This document shows, piece after piece, positions 47,211 through 59,304 of a stretch of 64,000 nt of DNA. Both the position numbers and the translations under genes were made by a program. The stretch spans positions 3,131,961 through 3,195,960 of the forward strand of contig JAESIW010000137.1 in the NCBI GenBank assembly GCA_016802295.1, read 5' to 3'. The notes beneath the pieces were generated by a model. The model was not told where the DNA came from. It was given only the letters and a program-made list of their open reading frames with translations, and searched no databases. This stretch comes from Brachionus rotundiformis. Taxonomy: Eukaryota > Rotifera > Eurotatoria > Ploima > Brachionidae. How positions within the stretch are numbered: position 1 is the stretch's first letter; each line of letters begins with the position of its first letter.

Positions 47211-48716
47211 CTATTTTTGCTTAACTCCATTCTCCACATCGGTCAGAGCATCAATTAACAATTTTTCAGGCATTGATGGCAACACACTTAGATCGTGTGA
47301 AAAACTAGGAGAAAAAAAATAAAACTAAAAAAATTAATTTAAGTTAACAAATACTTTATCTTCCCATTTTCTTCTTGCTCTTGGGTAAAATCGTCATAAG
47401 GATCACCTTCATCAATGTTCGGTCGTAAAAAGATATTCTTCAAGGCAACAAATGGAATTTTTGCATCAGGATTAAGGGCTTCTTTGGACTTTAAATCGAG
47501 AAAAAAATTTTCCTTGAGTTGTGTAGTCTCTTCTTTTTTGTACTTGATACCAGCCTCATAAACTTTAATCATTGCATCTCTCTATTTAAAAAAAAAATAA
47601 TTATCTTATCATATGGAAACACTTAAATCTTTTTTGTAATTTTACTTCCTCGTCTGTAGCAGCCCTCATTTCAAATTTATAAAGCTCACACTGCTTATGG
47701 CACATACTCAATGCCGTTTCACGTATCTTATTATACAAGGTATACTCATTTTCTTCTTCTTTGGACAATGTGGCATTTGGATTTAACAAACCATGCTGAA
47801 GGCACCTAAACATTTTTAAGTTTTAATTGAGAATTTTGAGTCCAAGATTAGTTTACGTTGGTATAGCGAGTTTAATCTGGGTTGCCGGTGATAGTTCTAT
47901 ATATCTAAATTTTCTGGTGGTTGTATTGAAGATAGCACCAATAATTGACTTGGCAATGGCGAGGGATAGAACTTTAAATTGAGTTTTTGGCAGTTTTGAA
48001 GCTGGTACTGAGCCTGGCTCGGAACTTGCCACAAAACTAACATCAACTGGTAGTTCGTATCGCGTTATAACTTCTGGTAATGAAAAGTCGCCTTGATGGT
48101 CAAAATAAGCGCTGTTGTACTCGTCAGGCTTGATTTCAACTGAAAATTTAATGTTAAATTCACAAGGTAGTAAATATTTATTTCCTTTTTTGTCCACCAG
48201 AATAAAACAGTTTCCTCTATTAGCATTGTCTACTGAATAATTTTGCAACTTGGTCGCTGTTAATTTGGTATTTCGTTTGACTACCACTCTTTTCCATTCG
48301 ATTTTTGAACCATTTTTTTGAGAAAACTGATAAAGCGGTGTTTCAACGAGAAAATTTATTTCACGAGGTAGGTCAAATCGATTTAATTCATTAGCACCTT
48401 GGAAATTCCAGTATTGTTTTTGAATTCTTGGATTGGAAGACTTGATTTTGCATTGAGCTCTGTACCAATCTGGTATCAAATAGGCATGGTTGTTTTTTGA
48501 TACAGGACTTTGTGTCGCACCGAGAAGTAAGTATCTATCATAAACAGATTGAAGAAGCAAATAGTCATTTTCTCTCAAATCTGACACGTTCGAACGAGCT
48601 ATTTTGGCTATTTGGGGCATTTCTAATGATTCTATGAGTTGCAAAAGAGTCATGGGTTCAGGAGCCCACTTCAATCTATTTAAATTGTTGTATATATCTA
48701 TTTGTTTTGAATCCAT
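47211..48716 (-). CDS. CABIT-domain protein (GAREM/THEMIS-like)
   Basis: Four exons (48716-47857, 47805-47646, 47581-47355, 47304-47211) join in phase to 446 residues. The first 290 residues resemble the GAREM CABIT domain: RLKWAPEPMTLLQLIESLEMPQIA, LRENDYLLLQS, a GNCFILVDKKGNKYLLP core (cysteine, then LP), RYELPVDVSF and IKLAIP. CABIT proteins are signalling adaptors (GAREM in EGF receptor-Grb2-ERK, THEMIS in T-cell receptor signalling). The remaining 155 residues are not recognised: charged helices (KEEENEYTLYNKIRETALS) and an acidic DPYDDFTQEQEENG. No SAM domain or clear Pro-rich SH3 ligand is present, so the adaptor part differs from GAREM. The gene is tail-to-tail with TSR3, 139 bp apart. 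Its 5' end abuts an assembly gap, but the start codon lies inside good sequence. Confidence 0.83.
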
Positions 48717-48762
48717 AGCATATAATTCTAGAAAATATTTAAATATTTTATTAAAGATAAAG
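48506..48762. repeat. Left copy of gap-flanking direct repeat 3
   Basis: 257 bp covering the first 70 codons of the CABIT gene and its upstream region. It is repeated at 49226-49482 with three or so substitutions. Confidence 0.9.
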
Positions 48763-49225
48763 NNNNNNNNNNNNNNNNNNNNNNNNNNNNNNNNNNNNNN
48801 NNNNNNNNNNNNNNNNNNNNNNNNNNNNNNNNNNNNNNNNNNNNNNNNNNNNNNNNNNNNNNNNNNNNNNNNNNNNNNNNNNNNNNNNNNNNNNNNNNNN
48901 NNNNNNNNNNNNNNNNNNNNNNNNNNNNNNNNNNNNNNNNNNNNNNNNNNNNNNNNNNNNNNNNNNNNNNNNNNNNNNNNNNNNNNNNNNNNNNNNNNNN
49001 NNNNNNNNNNNNNNNNNNNNNNNNNNNNNNNNNNNNNNNNNNNNNNNNNNNNNNNNNNNNNNNNNNNNNNNNNNNNNNNNNNNNNNNNNNNNNNNNNNNN
49101 NNNNNNNNNNNNNNNNNNNNNNNNNNNNNNNNNNNNNNNNNNNNNNNNNNNNNNNNNNNNNNNNNNNNNNNNNNNNNNNNNNNNNNNNNNNNNNNNNNNN
49201 NNNNNNNNNNNNNNNNNNNNNNNNN
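48763..49225. other. Assembly gap (463 N)
   Basis: A run of N, flanked by the same sequence on both sides. Confidence 0.98.
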
Positions 49226-49482
49226 GACTTTGTGTCGCACCGAGAAGTAAGTATCTATCATAAACAGATTGAAGAAGCAAGTAGTCATTTTCTCTCAAAT
49301 CTGACACGTTCGAACGAGCTATTTTGGCTATTTGGGGCATTTCTAATGATTCTATGAGTTGTAAAAGAGTCATGGGTTCAGGAGCCCACTTCAATCTATT
49401 TAAATTGTTGTATATATCTATTTGTTTTGAATCCATAGCATATAATTCTAGAAAAAATTTAAATATTTTATTAAAGATAAAA
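49226..49482 (-). pseudogene. False partial copy of the CABIT gene 5' end
   Basis: It repeats the start codon (49436) and first 70 codons of the neighbouring CABIT gene, then breaks off exactly at the N-gap. The encoded residues are identical; I see a synonymous change and a few others. This is most simply a duplicated contig end, not a real second gene. Confidence 0.85.
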
Positions 49483-50714
49483 TCTATTAAGTTAATCTAT
49501 GAAAAAAAAATTCAGATATTTTTATTCTTCTCCTTTTTAATTTAAATTTATTTAAAAAATCTGGAATATTCTTTTTTTTTCGCTTATTCCTTAAATTAAA
49601 ATTAATAAAACTAAAAAAATAAAAAAACAAAATTAATGTCTTTGAAATTGATAGCTATTAGGCGAAAAATGAAATTTGTGTCATTCTCATTTTTATATTT
49701 ATATGTATCTGTAGTGTTTTTTTTCGATTTTCAAGTCAATAAAATAAAATTTTAAACAACCTAGGCATAGAGTAGTTATGCTTGAATAGTTAATGCTTTT
49801 TTTTTTAAATTGTATTGTATTTTTGTACTAATCAAGACTCATTACAAGCGAGCAAAATTATTTTTAAATAAAAAAGCCCTGAATACTATCAAGATAAAAA
49901 TTGAAAATAAACAAAACTTGTTTTGTCTAATTTATTTTTGATGACTTTTTCCAAATTTGAATTCGAGAGCTTCAACACCGAAGCATGTGCCTCACAAATG
50001 TCTTCTATTTAAGTCAATTCATTGTATGGTGTTGTTTTTAATTAATTTGGTTAATTGAAACTATAATGAGATGCTTGGTAAAAAAATAAATGCATTTTAA
50101 TTAAATTTTTATGATGCCAAAATTGAACCATTCAAAATTTGTCATTACAAACAACTTTGTATTCAATAAAAATAACCATTTACACAAAACCAAAACATCT
50201 TAATTAAATTTTTGGTGTTAATTGAATTTTAAAAAAATCAAATTTGCTATCATGTAATCAAAATAATCTTTTCTAATTCGATTTACTCATTGAGAACCAT
50301 TATTATTAAATTAACTTCAATACATTTCATATAATGTCTATTGGAAAATAATAAAGATTAATGTTTCATTAAATTAGTCAAATTATAGTGCAATTTTTTT
50401 AAAAATATTTAAAAAAAAGTTAATTAAAACCACTTTTTAATTTAAAGGAAAAGCATTCTTTTGTTCGGAAAAAAACGCAATGTTTTAAAGACACATTTTC
50501 TGTCTTTTTAATTTGAAAATGTAAAACCATACATGTACAAATGCATATACAAAGCCCACAAGACTAAATATTAAGTTTATCCTAAAAAATTTTATTCATA
50601 AATTCTAATAGGAGCACATGGATAAAATATAAAAAAAATTTAACATTTTAATTATAAGAAATTTTAAGATAATTTCTTAAATTTAGACAATTTAATTGAA
50701 TATAAAAAATAAAA
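49483..50714. other. 1.2-kb non-coding interval upstream of GAR1
   Basis: AT-rich sequence containing the true upstream region of the CABIT gene and the GAR1 promoter. No exon or motif is supported. Confidence 0.5.
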
Positions 50715-51515
50715 ATGGGTTTTCCAAGAGGTGGCGGTGGTCGAGGCGGAGGATTCCGAGGTGGACGAGGCGGTGGTAGAGGAGGTGGTGGCCGAGGATT
50801 CGGCCGTCGCGACGAAGATCAAGGACCACCTGATCAAGTTGTCCCAGGTGGTGAAATGATGCATCCATGCGAGGACATGATTGTCCTTAAAAGTGCCAAT
50901 AAAGACAGTGTGCCATTTTTTAACGCCCCAATTTATCTAGAAAACAAGCAACAAGTCGGAAAAGTTGACGAAATTTTTGGCCCAATTAAAGACTATGTAA
51001 TCTTACTTATTCAAATAATTATATCAAAAAATAACATATATTTTCTTAAAGTACTTTTCAGTAAAACTAACTGATAATGTAAAAGCTGCATCATTTAAAA
51101 AAAATGATAAAGTAATTTTATAATTTACTAATCTTAGATTCAAACATTTTGTGTATCTTAGTTTTTTATTGATCCAGCCAAATTGATTCCTCTGCAAAGA
51201 TTTTTACCGCAGCCAGGTGGCAAGGTCCAAAAAAGAGGTGGAGGTCCTGGCAACAGTAGCGGTCGTGGAGGAAGAGGTCGCGGCGGCGGTTTTGGAGGTA
51301 GAGGTGGTAGTTTCGGAGGCCGAGGTGGAGGTAATTGGACAGAAAATGAAATTTGAATTAGCATTTTAAAAATTCTATGTTTAGGCGGATTCCGAGGTGG
51401 AAATGGCGGCGGGTTTAGAGGTGGAAGTGGTGGTGGATTCCGAGGTGGAAACGGTGGCGGATTTAGAGGTGGTAATGGTGGAGGCTTTAGAGGAGGTCGG
51501 GGTGGTCGTAACTAA
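50715..51515 (+). CDS. GAR1: H/ACA snoRNP subunit GAR1
   Basis: Four exons (50715-50996, 51052-51111, 51162-51330, 51385-51515) give 213 residues (human 217). The structure is the typical sandwich. An N-terminal GAR domain ([20 protein letters not shown]) leads to a central beta-barrel core with [71 protein letters not shown]-terminal GAR domain with FRGGNGG repeats follows. GAR1 is one of four core proteins of H/ACA RNPs, which pseudouridylate rRNA and snRNA; it helps substrate release by dyskerin (CBF5). The local rise in GC comes entirely from the Gly/Arg codons. AATAAA lies at 51551. Confidence 0.96.
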
Positions 51516-51986
51516 TTTTTAGAATTATTTGTAAATAAACAAATTAATTCAATAAATGTTTTTTTTAATTTAAATCCTTGAAAATAAAGTCCAAATATTT
51601 CTAAAATAATTAAGACTTGTGATTTATTTAGTTAAGATAATTGCTTAATTTTACTTTTGAAGCTTGATAAACATTTACTCTTATATCATTCAAATAAAAA
51701 TTATTTTTAAATTTTTTATCTTTATTTTAAATTATCTAATTTAGTTAAGGATAAAATAATGTTTTTTTGTTATTAAAATAGACTTTTACAGATTCAATAA
51801 AATAGAAATAGCATATGAATTTGCTTGTCTAGAATTATTTGGCAATAAGAAAAAATTAATTGTTTAAAATTAATTAGAGAATATTTATTTATTACATTGA
51901 TAAAAAAAGTTTTGTAGAAAAAGTTATTTAGGCAAAAAGAAGGCAAAAATCGAGTTCAATTAAATACACATAAAAAAGACGGAAAA
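51516..51986. other. Convergent 3' interval GAR1/H2B
   Basis: It holds both 3' UTRs. On the H2B strand I see no histone 3' stem-loop of the GGYYCTTYTNARRRCC type. Confidence 0.5.
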
Positions 51987-52355
51987 TTATTTTTTATCAG
52001 ATGAGCTTGTATATTTGGTAACAGCCTTAGTGCCTTCACTGACAGCATGCTTGGCCAATTCACCCGGTAAAATCAAACGAACTGCAGTTTGAATTTCGCG
52101 ACTTGAAATAGTCGATCGACCATTTAAGTTAGACAATTTAGCGGCCTCATTGGCAATTCGCTCAAAAATGTCATTAACAAAAGAATTCATTATGCTCATA
52201 GATTTACTGGATATACCAGTATCAGGATGAACTTGTTTCAAAACTTTAAAAATATATGAAGAATAGCTTTCTTTCCTTTTTTTCTTTTTATCCTTTCGCA
52301 TGCTTTCATTTTTTGTTTTGGGAACTTTGGAACTTTCGGTTTTTGTTGGCGCCAT
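51987..52355 (-). CDS. Histone H2B, divergent
   Basis: Intronless frame of 122 residues. The fold is intact: [82 protein letters not shown]. The lysine ubiquitinated in the family (AVTKYTS) is kept. Departures: [11 protein letters not shown] replaces the usual LAHYNKRSTIT, the N-terminal tail is Glu/Ser/Lys-mixed rather than the common lysine-alanine-proline tail, and the C-terminus adds SSDKK. No other core histone lies nearby, and no stem-loop follows the stop. A polyadenylated variant is therefore plausible. It packages DNA in the nucleosome with H2A. Divergent to the ABCA gene, 496 bp apart. Confidence 0.93.
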   Translation of the reverse strand: MAPTKTESSKVPKTKNESMRKDKKKKRKESYSSYIFKVLKQVHPDTGISSKSMSIMNSFVNDIFERIANEAAKLSNLNGRSTISSREIQTAVRLILPGELAKHAVSEGTKAVTKYTSSSDKK

Positions 52356-52447
52356 TTTTTCTCAGTTGAGCTAAGCTTAAGCAATATGTCTTAAAACATA
52401 AATTGTCTAACTGTAACTGTTTATTAGTTTGCTGGTTCAGCATGCGC

Positions 52448-52454
52448 TTTTATA
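52448..52454 (-). promoter_or_regulatory. TATA box of the H2B gene
   Basis: TATAAAA on the minus strand, about 95 bp upstream of the H2B start codon, within CTTATAAAAGCGCATGC. Position and sequence suit a histone core promoter. Confidence 0.6.
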
Positions 52455-52851
52455 AGTTTTTTAACCAACAAATTTAAAATTTAAAATTTTAAATTTTTTA
52501 AAGCAATTCAAACAAAACATTTCTGCTAGCATTTTTTATCATAATTTAACTTTTCTCTACAAGCTCTAATTTTGAAATTCCGCTAAAACTACATAAGCTA
52601 TTCCATCAAAATTATACTAAATTTAATTAAATCTTACCAAGAAAGATTTCAAGTATGTTACATAAGTTAACATTTGTAAAAATAATGTGATGAAAAATTT
52701 GATAACTACGCTACTTTATTTTTACTAGATCATGTGACGCAAACATTTTCAAACTTATAAAATAATCAATATTAGTTAAATTTTAGATAAATTTATTTAT
52801 TTTTAAATTAACATTTCACTTAAACAAATATCAAATTATAAACAAATAAAA

Positions 52852-55800
52852 ATGAGTCAAACAGGACTCAAAGGATATGGGTCCGAATTCAAGACTAATT
52901 TGAAGCAAATTTGGCTTTTAATGTGGAAAAATTTTACGCTACAAAAACGAGGTGTCATTGGTACATTAATAGAAATTCTGGTTCCCACTTTATTTGTTCT
53001 CATTCTTTTGCCAATTCGTCGAATAGTTAAATCTGACCAGTATTTAAACAACACTCTATATGATTCTTTTTCAATAGATGCATTGCCTAGTCAGCTTTTA
53101 CCCGAATTATCCACTCTAGATTTTAATCAAGGCCTATGGACAATTGGCTATTGTCCCAAAAATGTTGATTTAATAAAGAATATTATGGAAAAAGTTGAGA
53201 ATGACTTGTTGGTATCTACAATAGGTTTGAGAATTTAAACATTGGCTTTACAAAATTTTAATTTTTAAAAATTTATCAAAGGATTTGATACTGAAGAGGA
53301 AATGGTTAAATACTTGACAAATGTTAACAATACCAAAAATGGACTTGGCGGTGTTTCGTTTTTAGACTATAGTTTAAATAATTTTACCTATAAAATTCGA
53401 CTTAGCTACTCGCCTCGATATAACCAGGGAGGGTAATAGTTATAAAATTGTTTAATTAAAAAAAATAAATTTAATTTTTTTTTTAGATTGTTCAAAAGAG
53501 ATCTGGATTGGAAAACTCAATTTATCTATTCACTTTTTCCGATACTAGGGCCTAGAGAAAAAAATGAAGTGGAAGGTGGTGATCCAGGTACAATATAAAT
53601 GAAAATTTAAAATTTAAAATACTTAATTTTATATATTATTTAGGTTATTATAGAGAAGGATTTATTTCAATACAGAAGGCTATTGACTTTGCGCTGATAT
53701 ATCAGTTTAATGATTCAGTAATAAACGATGAATTAAGATTAAAACGATTTCCTTATCCTCCTTACAATGATGATAAGTTTATAGCTGTTGTCCAGGCATT
53801 ATTTCCATTTATAATAATGCTAAGTTTTATATTTACGGTTATTTTGACGGCCAAAGCAATTGCTTATGAAAAAGAAACAGGAATAAAAGAGGCCATGAAA
53901 CTGATGGGAATGAAAAGATGGACATATTGGCTGTCATGGTACATTAAAACTTTTCTACTTATTCTTCCAGGACTGCTTTTCATGATTATTGGTTTTAAAG
54001 TAAAAGTGAATCTAAAATCGGGAGGCGAATCAGCCATAATTGATAAAACAGACCCTTATCTATTAACACTATTCTTATTTCTTTATGCATCAAGTTCGAT
54101 TACTTTTACATTTCTATGCTCGACTTTTTTCAAAAAAGCCAACAGCGCTGCTGCTGGAGCAGGTATCATTTGGTTTTTTTCCTATTTGCCATACATTTTC
54201 ATTTCATTGCGTTATGAAAAAATGACAATGGTCGATAAAGTATTGTCATTGTTTGTCAACAATCTAGCAATGAGCGAGGGAGTTTTATTAATTGGAATGT
54301 TCGAAGGAAAAGGTACCGGGATTAATTTTTCCAATTGGAATGAAGGAATAAGTGTAGATGACTCATTTTCAATGACAATTGTCTTATTTGTTATGTTCAT
54401 TAATAATATAATTCATATAATGCTGACGTATTATTTTGATAGCATACTACCTGGAGATCATGGTATTGCGAAACCTTGGAATTTTCCATTTTTAAAATTA
54501 TATTCATTTTTTGAAAAAAAATTTACATCGTCTGAATCATATCATAGTTTTTTGGATGATAATCAATCTAACAAAAATGTGACAAAAATAAGAGATGTAA
54601 AATTTGAAATAAATGGAGATAATCATTTTATGCCAGTGTTTATAGAAGATGAAACAGTTTACTCAAATAGAAAAATTGGAATTAAAATAGACAAAATTTC
54701 CAAAAATTTCAGACAACTCGGCACTATCAAGCAAGCGGTAAATGATTTGTCATTGAACATTTACGAAGGTCAAATATCTGTCCTACTTGGTCACAATGGA
54801 GCTGGAAAGAGCACTACAATTTCGATGATAACTGGTCTTGCTGAGCCAACTAGTGGAAGAATACTGGTGAATGATATTGATGTGGTAAAAAATACCAAGA
54901 AGGCTAGAAAATGCATTGGCTTTTGTCCTCAGTACAATCTACTCTTTGACAACTTGACTGTTTATGAGCATTTGAAGTTTTTCTCTAAATTAAAAGAAAA
55001 CTTTAATGATCTCGAAATAGATAACATGCTCGAGCTAATAAATTTAAAAGATAAAAAGCATGCTTTGGCTAAAACATTGTCAGGAGGTATGAAGCGAAAA
55101 TTGTGCGTAGCTATAGCTTTTATTGGAAATTCAAGTATTGTCATTCTGGACGAGCCAAGTAATTATGCTCTAAAATTAAAGCTTTTCAAAATTTATCTAT
55201 TCTTTTTGTTTGTTTGTAATTAAGGTTCAGGCATGGATCCACAAGCAAGACATTCAACTTGGACATTGCTTCAAAAGTTCAAAAAAGAGCGAAAATGTAC
55301 CATTTTACTTACGACCCATTTCATGGACGAGGCCGACTTTTTAGGCGATCGAATAGCAATCATGTCAAAAGGAAGCCTACGGTGTTGTGGTTCACCTCTT
55401 TTTCTCAAGTCAAAATACGGATCAGGCTACAATCTGGTGTTGACCAAAAAAATAGACGAAAACAAGCAAAATCATGACAAAGAAATCATCAATTTGGTCA
55501 CTCAAGCTATTCCAAAATCTAAACTCAACACCAATCTTACATCCGAGATAAGTTTTGTCCTACCATCTGATCAAACAGCCAAATTTAGTTACCTTTTGGA
55601 TGAAATTGACAAGCACAGAGAAATGCTGAATATAATGAATGTTGGAATCAGTGTCACAACAATTGAAGATGTCTTTTTAAAGTAAATTTGAATTTATAAA
55701 TGTTTACCTATATTTTTATTTTAAATTTAATTATTCTAATTAAAAGAATCGGCGATCAAGAACATAGTGAGGAAATTGATGAAAATGAAATTAAAAAACA

Positions 55801-58800
55801 ACAACCATTAGATAGCTTAAAAACACCATCTTTAAACGGTGATTTGGAAAATGTTCCAAATCTAGATAACAATGATGAATTTGAAAACTTTGGTCTTTGG
55901 GCAGGTGCAGATAGTTTCGATTTGATTAAAGGTATTTCTCTTTTAGGCCAGCAATTTTATGCTTTGATCATCAAAAGGCTAATTCACTCGATGCGAAACA
56001 AAGCTCTTATCTTGACTCAAATTGTGATACCTGTTTGCTGTCTTTTAATCAACTTATTCTATCTAAAATATGCTCCTATAAAACCAGAAGATTCGCCTGC
56101 TTTGGAAATGACTCTAAATCGATACCAAAACAATTTTGTACCAATCAAATTTAATATATCTTCTAGTAATGAAAACTTTGAAAAAGTTGCTGAAATAGCC
56201 CAAATTTATCAAAAGTATGTAAACACATTCAAATCAGCTTCCTCGTTCTATTTGGAAAATAACTCATCTGCTACTGAATGTCCCTACCAGAGAAACAATA
56301 TTGACGAATATATCGGTTGCTTAGGTAGACTCAGTCTCAGCTACATTGTAGATGATAACCTTGTTGCCACTGAATTTACTATTAATGATTTCAATGATAT
56401 ATCAATAATAGGACATTTTAACAATCAACCATTTCATATACCACCTTTGGCAATTAGTTTGATTACATCAACATTGCTAAAGTTTTATACAGATGAGTCC
56501 AGCAAAATTACAGTTATTAACCATCCATTGCCAAGAAATTTAAAGGATCAATTAAACGATATGCAACTAAAAGATGTAGCTGGATTTAACATTTCAACTG
56601 GTTTAACATTTGGTCTATCATTTCTTATAGCTAGCTTTGCCTTGTTTCTAATAAAGGAAAGAGCCAATGATGCCAAGCATGTTCAGTATTTAAGCGGATG
56701 TAATTCTTATATATTTTGGTTAAGTGCATTTTTTTGGGATTTATTGAATTATTTTATATCTGTTTCATTAGTACCCATATTTTTAGAGGTAATATTTGAT
56801 CAAAATTTTAGATTATAAAATAATCTACATTTAAATTAAGATTTTTAACATACAAGAGTTTATGGGGGGAAATAGATGGATTTATGTAGTTGGTCTACTT
56901 TTTTTATATGGATTTTCTCACATACCGCAGATGTATTTATTTTCCTACCTCTTCACAGTTCCTGCTACTGGTTTCGCAGCATTAGTTGTTTGGAACATCA
57001 TGTCAAGTAATAAAACAAACTAATCATACTAAAACAAGTTGCTAATTATTTTTCTTAGGTCAAGCTACTTTAACTCCAACTCAAATTTTAACTTTGCCTC
57101 AACTCGAATTGGTTGATGTATCCAAACTATTAGAATGGATTTTTTTGGTCATTTTTCCTAATTTTACTTTCGGGTAAAGAAACTTCATCAAATATTTTTT
57201 AACTTAATTTTATTTCTTAATTAGTCAAGGAATGATTGATCTTTACAATAATTATCAAATAACCAAAATATGCCAACAATTTGTGGATTTATGTCCATAT
57301 GTGCCAAATCCATGCTGTTATCCATACCAAACCACTGATCCGAACAAATGTGGAAACGGTACAGATTGCCTATTATGGACTGAAGATTACATGAGCTGGG
57401 AAAAGCCTGGTCTATTACGATTCTTTGTCTTCATGCCATTACAATTTTTTACTGTTTTTGGACTGATATTATTCTATGAGGCTGGATACTTTAGATATTT
57501 TAAATATATCGTAAACAATTTATTTAATAAGAGCTCAACTGAAGTTGAAAACGAAGAGCAAGTCGAGCTAGAACGAGAATATGGTGATATCAAAAAAGAC
57601 CAAGACGTAATTGATGAGGAGACGAGAATTTCGGAAAAAATGATAAATCCCATAGAAGAAATATTTGTAGTCGATGGTATAACTAAACACTATTCGAACT
57701 TTATGGCAGTAAAGGGTATCAGTTTTACATTAAAATCGTCTGAATGCTTTGGTTTGCTTGGTGTTAATGGTGCAGGAAAATCGACCAGCTTTAAAATGCT
57801 TACTGGTGATGAATATTTGACCAAAGGTGATGCTTCAATCAATCGAATAAGCATTAAAGATGACATAAAAAAATATCAAAAAAAGCTTGGCTACTGTCCC
57901 CAGTTCGATCCTCTGATCGATCAAATGACAGTAATGGAGACCATGATTATGTATGCCAGACTGAGAGGTCTTAAACCAAAAATAATTAGAAACACTTGTT
58001 TGTCATTGATTAATCTTCTGGATTTGGATGACCATGTTGGGAAAATGTGCTATACTCTAAGTGGCGGAAACAAGCGTAAGCTGTCTGTAGCCATAGCTTT
58101 GATCGGAAGTCCTCTAGTTGTATTGCTTGATGAACCAACATCGTGAGTTATTTGTTTTCTTCAAAACCACATCTAGTTTGAAATATAATTTACTTTTTTT
58201 TTTCTAAAGTGGAATGGATCCAATTACTAGGAGAACATTATGGAATTGTTTAATCAAAATTAAAAATAAAGGAAAATCTTTGATATTAACTACGCATAGG
58301 TAAATAAAATTTATACCAATTTTCAAGTTAATTAAATAAAATGAATTAAAAGACTTTAATGATAAAAATGTATAAATTGTTGTTTTTTTTAAGTATGGAC
58401 GAAACCGAAGTATTGTGCTCAAATATTGGTATTATGGTAAATGGTGAATTCAAGTGTATTGGCAGTCTTCAGCATTTGAAGAGCAAATACGGAGAAGGGT
58501 ACACTTTAATGGTTAAAATATGTGTGGAGAATAAACAAAATGGAGTTGACAGAACAAATATTGTCGATGGTAATCAAATAGTTATTGAAAAAAGCATTGA
58601 ATCAGGATCAATTGAGCTCAATCAAAAAGTGAACCAATTTACCGAGTTTATTTTAGACAAAATCAAAAATAGCTATGTGAAAGAGAGTCGTGATGGTTTT
58701 GTTAACATTCACATAAATGACAATTCAACTTCAGTACTATCTGCAGTGTTTTCAATAATTGAAGAGATTAAGGACCAGTTTTCAATTGAGTATTATCTTG

Positions 58801-58901
58801 TTACTCAGACAAAATTGGAGCAGATATTTTTGAACTTTGCTTCCAAACAGATAGATCCAGAAACCCGGGTGATTAACAAATCAATTTTTCGTTGTTGTTA
58901 A
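52852..58901 (+). CDS. ABCA-family full transporter (ABCA3-like lipid exporter)
   Basis: Eleven exons: 52852-53224, 53282-53432, 53487-53587, 53644-55158, 55225-55681, 55747-56788, 56859-57006, 57059-57173, 57225-58142, 58210-58299, 58394-58901. All phases match, giving 1805 residues (human ABCA3 1704). Half 1: an N-terminal helix ([17 protein letters not shown]), a large loop, five more helices ([17 protein letters not shown] is the family EAMKxMG motif), then NBD1. NBD1 has Walker [10 protein letters not shown] (about 590), signature LSGGMKRKL (about 686), Walker B VILDEPS and switch TTHFMDEAD. Half 2 repeats this: GVNGAGKST (about 1480), [23 protein letters not shown] and LTTHSMDETE. ABCA proteins move phospholipids or sterols across membranes. 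Both ATP sites look intact. Confidence 0.95.
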
Positions 58902-59304
58902 AAAAAATTAACATTCTTTTAATATTATGTCATTTTTAATTTTAGTACAAAAAGCATTTATAGATTATTTATAAATACATATTTATATTCAATATAATGT
59001 TACAATCAAATTTTATAAAATTCAATAACATTTTATCACCATTCTAATTATATACAGTAAATTGATTTTAATAAAAAATCATACACCTAATTTTTTTCTG
59101 TTTTGTTTTATTCTAAGATTTTTAAAATTTTTAAACCTTTTAATTAAATTTCAGTTAAACTCTTTTTAAAACATATATACCTATATATATTAGTAATTAA
59201 ATAATGATTCATTTTAAGATTTGTTGAATTTAATGTTGTTCCTAAACAACAAATTTGTAATTTATTTTTTTACATTTATTTATAATTATAATTTGTTTTT
59301 TGGA
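58902..59304. other. Non-coding interval ABCA to LRR gene
   Basis: AT-rich sequence of about 400 bp with no exon. It includes the ABCA 3' UTR. An open frame extends upstream of the chosen LRR start into hydrophobic residues (from about 59221), which could instead be the true N-terminus. Confidence 0.45.

Noticed and set aside
48716..49436. A single 527-residue protein reading through the N-gap, or a real tandem copy of the CABIT gene
   Set aside because: The N-run carries no information, and both sides are the same sequence cut exactly at the gap. It is an assembly artefact.
51158..51364. Proline-rich open frame opposite GAR1 exon 3
   Set aside because: It is the antisense shadow of the Gly/Arg-rich codons.
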